NCBI GenBank assembly: GCA_034506335.1
Contig: JAPDPR010000001.1
Coordinates: 124,001 to 188,000 of the forward strand
Length of the DNA: 64,000 nucleotides
Source of the DNA: a candidate division KSB1 bacterium
Lineage (GTDB): Bacteria > Zhuqueibacterota > Zhuqueibacteria > JANLFK01 > Oleimicrobiaceae
Reading direction: 5' to 3'
In this document: in pieces, positions 60,452-64,000 of the stretch
Layout: each line of letters begins with the position of its first letter
How positions within the stretch are numbered: position 1 is the stretch's first letter
The notes under the pieces: model-generated
The model's input: the letters and a program-made list of their open reading frames with translations, nothing else
Told to the model about the DNA's origin: nothing
Database searches by the model: none
Position numbers and translations under genes: made by a program

Positions 60452-60820
60452 ATGGACAAGGAACAGAGGGCGCAGGCCAGCCACATCGGTAACGCACTAT
60501 CAGGGGTGATCAGCGGCGTGACCATTATGTGGCTTGGCATCGTCTTTCTCCTCGATCGGTTCGATGTACTCGCGCCGGGTGTGGGATGGATTTGGTATTT
60601 TCTGTTCGGTCTGGGTGTGATCTTGGTCCTGGAGGTGATTGCGCGCCAGCTGCTGCTGCAACACCGTCAGGTCTGGGGTGGGCGCCTCATTGCCGCAGTG
60701 GTCCTCATGGCTATTGGCGCCTGGCAGATCACTGGCCTCGGACAGTGGTGGCCATTGTTGCTCGTGGCAGCGGGGCTTGTGTTAATCCTCACCAGCCTTC
60801 GCTCGGCGGGGAAGGTTTAG
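60452..60820 (+). CDS. Small membrane protein (LiaF/DUF5668-like transmembrane region)
   Basis: A 122-residue protein with four predicted spans (about residues 18-36, 44-64, 73-90 and 96-112). The short spans with Trp at their ends (WIWYFLFGLGVILVLEV, QWWPLLLVAAGLVLIL) match the LiaI/LiaF-type transmembrane region (DUF5668), often found in envelope-stress proteins. ATG at 60452 has AGGAG 6 bases upstream. Function unknown. Confidence 0.65.
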   Translation: MDKEQRAQASHIGNALSGVISGVTIMWLGIVFLLDRFDVLAPGVGWIWYFLFGLGVILVLEVIARQLLLQHRQVWGGRLIAAVVLMAIGAWQITGLGQWWPLLLVAAGLVLILTSLRSAGKV

Positions 60821-60895
60821 AACACACCCGCCTTCCGTCTGGCATGTAGCCTAGTGTCGCTCCTTCTTTTGTTCAGGGGGGCACCCCAAGGGCTC

Positions 60896-61375
60896 TTACC
60901 TCGACCCGGTATCAATGGGGTGGCGGGTCCAATCGCGGGCCGGGAAGAACTCGTCCAGCCCCCCTTCTGGCGTGCGCAACACCACGCGGATGATGCCGGC
61001 ATTGGCAATCTGCGCCTTGCACTGGTTGCAGATCTGGTGGTGGCCTACGATGTACATGGTCGTGCCGCGCGTCGGATGCCCATTTCGCGCCGCCAGGGCT
61101 ATGGCGTTGGACTCGGCGTGTGAACCTACGGCGCGACACAACTCCAACTGCTTGCCCGAGGCAATCTGATGCTCATCGCGATAGCAGGAACCCAGTTCCA
61201 AACAGTTCGGCTGATACTTGGGTGCGCCATTGTAGCCAGTGGACACGATATCCCGGTCCCGCACGATGACTGCGCCCACCTTGTTGCGCAGACATGAGGA
61301 GCGGCTGGCTACAACCGCGGCGATGTTCAGGAAGTAGTCGTCCCACCCTGGCCGCTCTCGACACTGGCTGCTCAC
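60896..61375 (-). CDS. Deoxycytidylate (dCMP) deaminase
   Basis: A 159-residue zinc deaminase that makes dUMP from dCMP for thymidylate synthesis (ComEB/Dcd1 type). Zinc and catalytic motifs are VGSHAESNAIALAA (His-Ala-Glu) and HHQICNQCKAQIANAG (Cys-x-x-Cys); the N-terminal WDDYFLNIAAVVASRSSCLR and GAVIVRDRDIVSTGYNGAP are characteristic. GTG at 61375 is chosen because the family N-terminus starts there and GAGGAG lies 3 bases before it. The frame stays open further upstream over sixA without homology. Confidence 0.9.
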   Translation of the reverse strand: MSSQCRERPGWDDYFLNIAAVVASRSSCLRNKVGAVIVRDRDIVSTGYNGAPKYQPNCLELGSCYRDEHQIASGKQLELCRAVGSHAESNAIALAARNGHPTRGTTMYIVGHHQICNQCKAQIANAGIIRVVLRTPEGGLDEFFPARDWTRHPIDTGSR

Positions 61376-61428
61376 TGGCTCCTCGCCGACTGCTTTCTCG
61401 CGACCTGCCCGTTGTGCACGGCTACATC

Positions 61429-61938
61429 TCACCTGTTCGGGAGTGCTTCCCGCATTTTCACTTCGCCAGGGTCCTCGGGCAACAGGCTGGGCCACACCGC
61501 CCAGCTTAGCACCCAGCCCGAGTTGTCTGCCTGCCTGTCGAGACAGACGATGCCTGCGTGGACAAAGTGCAGAATTGCCCGGTCTGGTGCGCCTCCGAGC
61601 ATCAGGCCCGCAAGGCGAGCCAGGAACGGGAGGTGGCCCACGATCATCGTCCCGTCCTGCCGGGCCAGCCACTCGGGCCAGGGCGTTGGGTCGTCACGCG
61701 GGCCAAGACCAGGCTCTTGCATTACGCCACCGGGAGGCATGAGGGCCGCGGCCAAAATCTCGGCCGTCTGCCTGGCTCGTTCCTTGCCGCTGTGGACGAT
61801 GCGCTGGACCTCGAGTCCAACGCGCTGCGCCCAGACGGCCATCTTCTCCACAGTCCTCTCGCCCTCCGGGGTGAGGTGCCGTGCCGGGTCCACCTCCTCT
61901 GGAAAGCTCTCCCCGTGCTGAACCAGAAATACTGCCAT
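61429..61938 (-). CDS. sixA: Phosphohistidine phosphatase SixA-like
   Basis: A 169-residue histidine phosphatase. It starts AVFLVQHGES (the RHG-type motif, with Gln for Arg), has SGKERARQTAEILA and GTMIVGHLPFLARLAGLM with the second catalytic His. SixA dephosphorylates phosphohistidine in phosphotransfer proteins. ATG at 61938 lies 2 bases after the DJ-1-like stop, so it is co-transcribed. The Arg-to-Gln change next to the catalytic His may lower activity. Confidence 0.88.
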   Translation of the reverse strand: MAVFLVQHGESFPEEVDPARHLTPEGERTVEKMAVWAQRVGLEVQRIVHSGKERARQTAEILAAALMPPGGVMQEPGLGPRDDPTPWPEWLARQDGTMIVGHLPFLARLAGLMLGGAPDRAILHFVHAGIVCLDRQADNSGWVLSWAVWPSLLPEDPGEVKMREALPNR

Positions 61939-61940
61939 GT

Positions 61941-62537
61941 TCACTCGTCTCCTGCCCGCGGCGAAGGGGCCTGGGGCCACAGCGCCAACATTGCCGTAGC
62001 CACCTCGTGCGCTCGCTGGCTGCCAAAGAGGAGCGCCACCAGCGTCAGGGCAAACTCGATAGCGGTGCCCGGACCACGACTGGTCACGCAGTTGCCATCC
62101 ACCACCACCCGCTCCGCCACCGCCTCCTGGTTATCGAGGCGCGAGGCAAAGGCGGGATGGGCGGTGGCACGCCGCCCTGCCAGCAGGCCGTGGTGCTGCA
62201 ACACCACCACCGGCGAGGCACAGATGGCAGCGTACAGACGTCCGGCTGCCGCCTGTTCCTTCAGGAGCCGAATCAACAGCGGACAATCGCGCAGGCGTTC
62301 CGCCCCAGGCATCCCTCCCGGCAACGCAATCAGATCAAACACCTCATCCGCGCATGCGCTAAGTGGGACGTCCGCAACCAACTTAATCCCCCGTGAGGCC
62401 ACCACTTGTACCTCATCGACACTTGCCACGGTAACTCTCGCACCTGCCCGGCGTAACACGTCGATGATGGTGACAGCCTCCAACTCTTCCACCCCATCGG
62501 CAATCGGAACTAAAGCCTTCTTTACACCGTGCTCCAC
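61941..62537 (-). CDS. DJ-1/PfpI-family protein
   Basis: A 198-residue DJ-1/ThiJ-type protein. The Glu near the N-terminus (DGVEELEAVTIIDVLRRAG) and the nucleophile-elbow Cys (YAAICASPVVVLQHHGLL) followed by the HPAF loop are conserved. DJ-1-type proteins act as glyoxalases or deglycases or protect from oxidative stress; the exact role cannot be read here. GTG at 62537 with GAGG upstream. Its stop is 2 bases from the sixA ATG. Confidence 0.9.
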   Translation of the reverse strand: MEHGVKKALVPIADGVEELEAVTIIDVLRRAGARVTVASVDEVQVVASRGIKLVADVPLSACADEVFDLIALPGGMPGAERLRDCPLLIRLLKEQAAAGRLYAAICASPVVVLQHHGLLAGRRATAHPAFASRLDNQEAVAERVVVDGNCVTSRGPGTAIEFALTLVALLFGSQRAHEVATAMLALWPQAPSPRAGDE

Positions 62538-62789
62538 GAGAACCTCACGCGTTCGAATCCAGCTCGCGCTTTTGCCGGCACTGACCTAGTGTTGCCTGCG
62601 GTACAAGCCATACAGGGTCGACTTTTTCTACGCCCGCGCCTGCCCCTCTGTTCTTCGTCAGCCCCCCACTCCACCCGCGAAACCCTTTGTGGCAACGAAC
62701 GCTCACATCCTCCAGGAGAGGGCGCCTATCAGGCCTCGCCGGAAACGTGCCACTGCCGACCTTCGGAAGTCTGGCGGTGTGCAAGCCGC
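62538..62789. other. Intergenic region, no gene seen
   Basis: About 250 bases between the GH116-like stop and the DJ-1-like start. A T-loop-like GTTCGAATCC (62551-62560) has no tRNA around it. No terminator or clear promoter was found. Confidence 0.5.
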
Positions 62790-64000
62790 TCAACGAACCT
62801 CAAGCACCTGGCCCGCGCTAAGACTTAACGGCGCAAAGGTGAGCTCCAGTCGCCCCGCCCTCTTCTGCATCCTCGCGGAAATGGGTTTTCCGTCCAGGTA
62901 AAGGCGCACTTTGCTGCCAAAAAGGGCGGCTGGGGCCACCGAAAGCTGCCGCAAGGAAAGTACGCCATGCAGCACCTCCAGGCGTGCCTTGCCTTGAGCT
63001 TGCCGGAACTGCCCCCAGGCCGTCCCGGTCGACCAAAAGCAGGCAAAGTCCTCGCTGTTTATCACCGGCGCAAAGCCCAGCTTTCCGTCCACCATATCGC
63101 AGGTGAACCCGGACAGCGCAAGCAGCACCGCCCAGCTGGCCATGGCCCGCGCGTAGTGATGCCCGCACTCGATTTCGTCCCAAGGGTTGCGGCGCACCCC
63201 GTCGTAGCGGTCTCGCACCCCTTTGACCACCGCCAGTCCCTCATCGAGCCACCCGTTGTAAATGAGCGTCGCCGCCACCTGGTATTCGATGCCCGTCCAC
63301 ACCTCATCGCTATACACAAACGGAAGGGACGGACGATTACCCAAGGGCCAGGAGCAGAGCAACAGTCCCGCCTCGTCGTTCACGGCATACACACGCTGGA
63401 CATTGGAAAAGTCGCCAATGGCCCGCCGCCAATTGTTGTCAAACACCGCCTTGATAGCGGCCTTCACGTGCTCAGCGGGCAACACATAACCCAGTCCCAC
63501 CACATGCGCCAAGTACTGGCCTAGCAGCTGGTCGGAGAGACATCCGTCCCCGTACTGGTACTTGGGCAGAGGCGGTCCCTGCTCGCGGTCTCCCGCCGCT
63601 GGCATGCGCAAGTGCTCAGGCACTTCAATACCTTCTGCCACCTCCACCTGCTGACGGTAGTACTGGCCGTTCCAGAGCGAGCGATCGTACTTATCCATGC
63701 CTTGTTCAAAAAGCTGCCGATAGTACGCTGCATTCCGGTGCTCGCCCATGGCCTCTGCCATCTCTGCGGCTGCCTTCAAGGCTCCCAAGTAGAGCGAGCC
63801 GGTCATTGTGTTGGGGCCGTAGAACTCGATGTCGTACGTGTTGTGCTGCTCCCCTTCCATGACGCCGTCAGTGTCCGCATCCCAAGGCCGGCTCACCTGC
63901 TCTGCCGTCCATTCCAACCCTGGTGGCGGCGGGGACCCGCACCCTTTCCAGGCAAACTCTAAAGCCGCCTTCACCTTCGGCCACAGCTCCCGCAAGAAGG
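62790..64000 (-). CDS. GH116-like glycoside hydrolase, C-terminal part (cut by window edge)
   Basis: About 402 codons of a larger enzyme whose start lies beyond the window end. The catalytic alpha/alpha barrel of GH116 (bile acid beta-glucosidase/GBA2-like, DUF608) is seen: MEGEQHNTYDIEFYGPNT with the probable nucleophile Glu, YGDGCLSDQLLGQYLAH, VNDEAGLLLCSWPLG with the probable acid/base Asp, and ECGHHYARAMASWAVLLALSG. The assignment of catalytic residues is from memory of the family. It likely hydrolyses beta-glucosides or xylosides and complements the GH3 enzyme at the other end of the window. Confidence 0.85.
   Translation of the reverse strand, partial: FLRELWPKVKAALEFAWKGCGSPPPPGLEWTAEQVSRPWDADTDGVMEGEQHNTYDIEFYGPNTMTGSLYLGALKAAAEMAEAMGEHRNAAYYRQLFEQGMDKYDRSLWNGQYYRQQVEVAEGIEVPEHLRMPAAGDREQGPPLPKYQYGDGCLSDQLLGQYLAHVVGLGYVLPAEHVKAAIKAVFDNNWRRAIGDFSNVQRVYAVNDEAGLLLCSWPLGNRPSLPFVYSDEVWTGIEYQVAATLIYNGWLDEGLAVVKGVRDRYDGVRRNPWDEIECGHHYARAMASWAVLLALSGFTCDMVDGKLGFAPVINSEDFACFWSTGTAWGQFRQAQGKARLEVLHGVLSLRQLSVAPAALFGSKVRLYLDGKPISARMQKRAGRLELTFAPLSLSAGQVLEVR

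Noticed and set aside
62551-62560. GTTCGAATCC looks like a tRNA T-loop.
   Set aside because: The flanking bases do not form a T-stem, and the 50 bases upstream are the start of the DJ-1-like gene with no anticodon arm.
1-64000. CRISPR arrays, insertion sequences, phage or integrase genes.
   Set aside because: No regularly spaced repeats, transposase, integrase or terminal inverted repeats were found on either strand.

Overview
The window is 64 kb of gene-dense, moderately GC-rich DNA with 53 supported protein genes. It has no rRNA, no tRNA I could confirm, no CRISPR array, no insertion sequence and no prophage. TolC-type outer membrane protein, RND pumps, lipoproteins and a membrane-fusion adaptor show a diderm (Gram-negative type) bacterium. 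Readable promoters are of sigma70 type, mostly with exact 17-base spacers, and Shine-Dalgarno sites are strong. The gene mix (GH3, GH116, paired UroD-like proteins, PduP/PduL, selenium genes) suggests an uncultured lineage of the FCB/KSB1 kind, but the sequence alone does not fix the phylum.

Layout. 0-7 kb: end of a GT2 glycosyltransferase, a flavodoxin, a xylose-isomerase-like protein, a GH3 glycosidase with PA14 domain, a CDF metal exporter and upp. 7-13 kb: a TldE/TldD-type protease pair and RNase R. 13.4-30 kb: an export island with ABC ATPase, an ABC-2 permease fused to a degenerate M1-peptidase-like region and a golvesin-like domain, a TolC protein, an adaptor lipoprotein, an RND pump, a second RND pump fused to an ABC ATPase, an ABC-2 permease and a secreted protein. 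30-36 kb: lipoprotein, SDR, PrsW-like protease, PAS protein, secreted acetylesterase. 36-39.3 kb: a selenium operon (cysteine desulfurase, Se/S carrier-like, YedF, SelD) whose selD has an in-frame TGA at the catalytic Cys17 position and is therefore probably a selenoprotein. 39.3-42.7 kb: two UroD-like methyltransferases, a NYN nuclease-like protein and a YbaK-type deacylase. 43.2-51 kb: ssb and a nucleoside salvage operon (cdd, udk, tdk, transporter, PNP, an SAH/MTA-type deaminase, ade). 51-54.4 kb: methyltransferase, lipid kinase, glycosyltransferase, WbqC. 54.5-60.8 kb: M20 peptidase, PduP-like and PduL enzymes, a NUDT22-like Nudix protein, a candidate structured RNA and small proteins. 60.9-64 kb (minus strand): dCMP deaminase, SixA, DJ-1/PfpI and the end of a GH116-like glycosidase.

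The best candidate for an undescribed system is the 13.4-30 kb export island. Its 1583-residue protein joins a complete RND transporter to a complete ABC ATPase in one frame. The ATPase is itself interrupted, between its first and second strands, by a roughly 175-residue insert with four predicted membrane spans. With the TolC protein, the adaptor, a normal RND partner and two ABC-2 permeases alongside, this looks like a pump in which proton-driven and ATP-driven modules are physically linked. The second highlight is the selenocysteine-type selD with a fitting bacterial SECIS hairpin.
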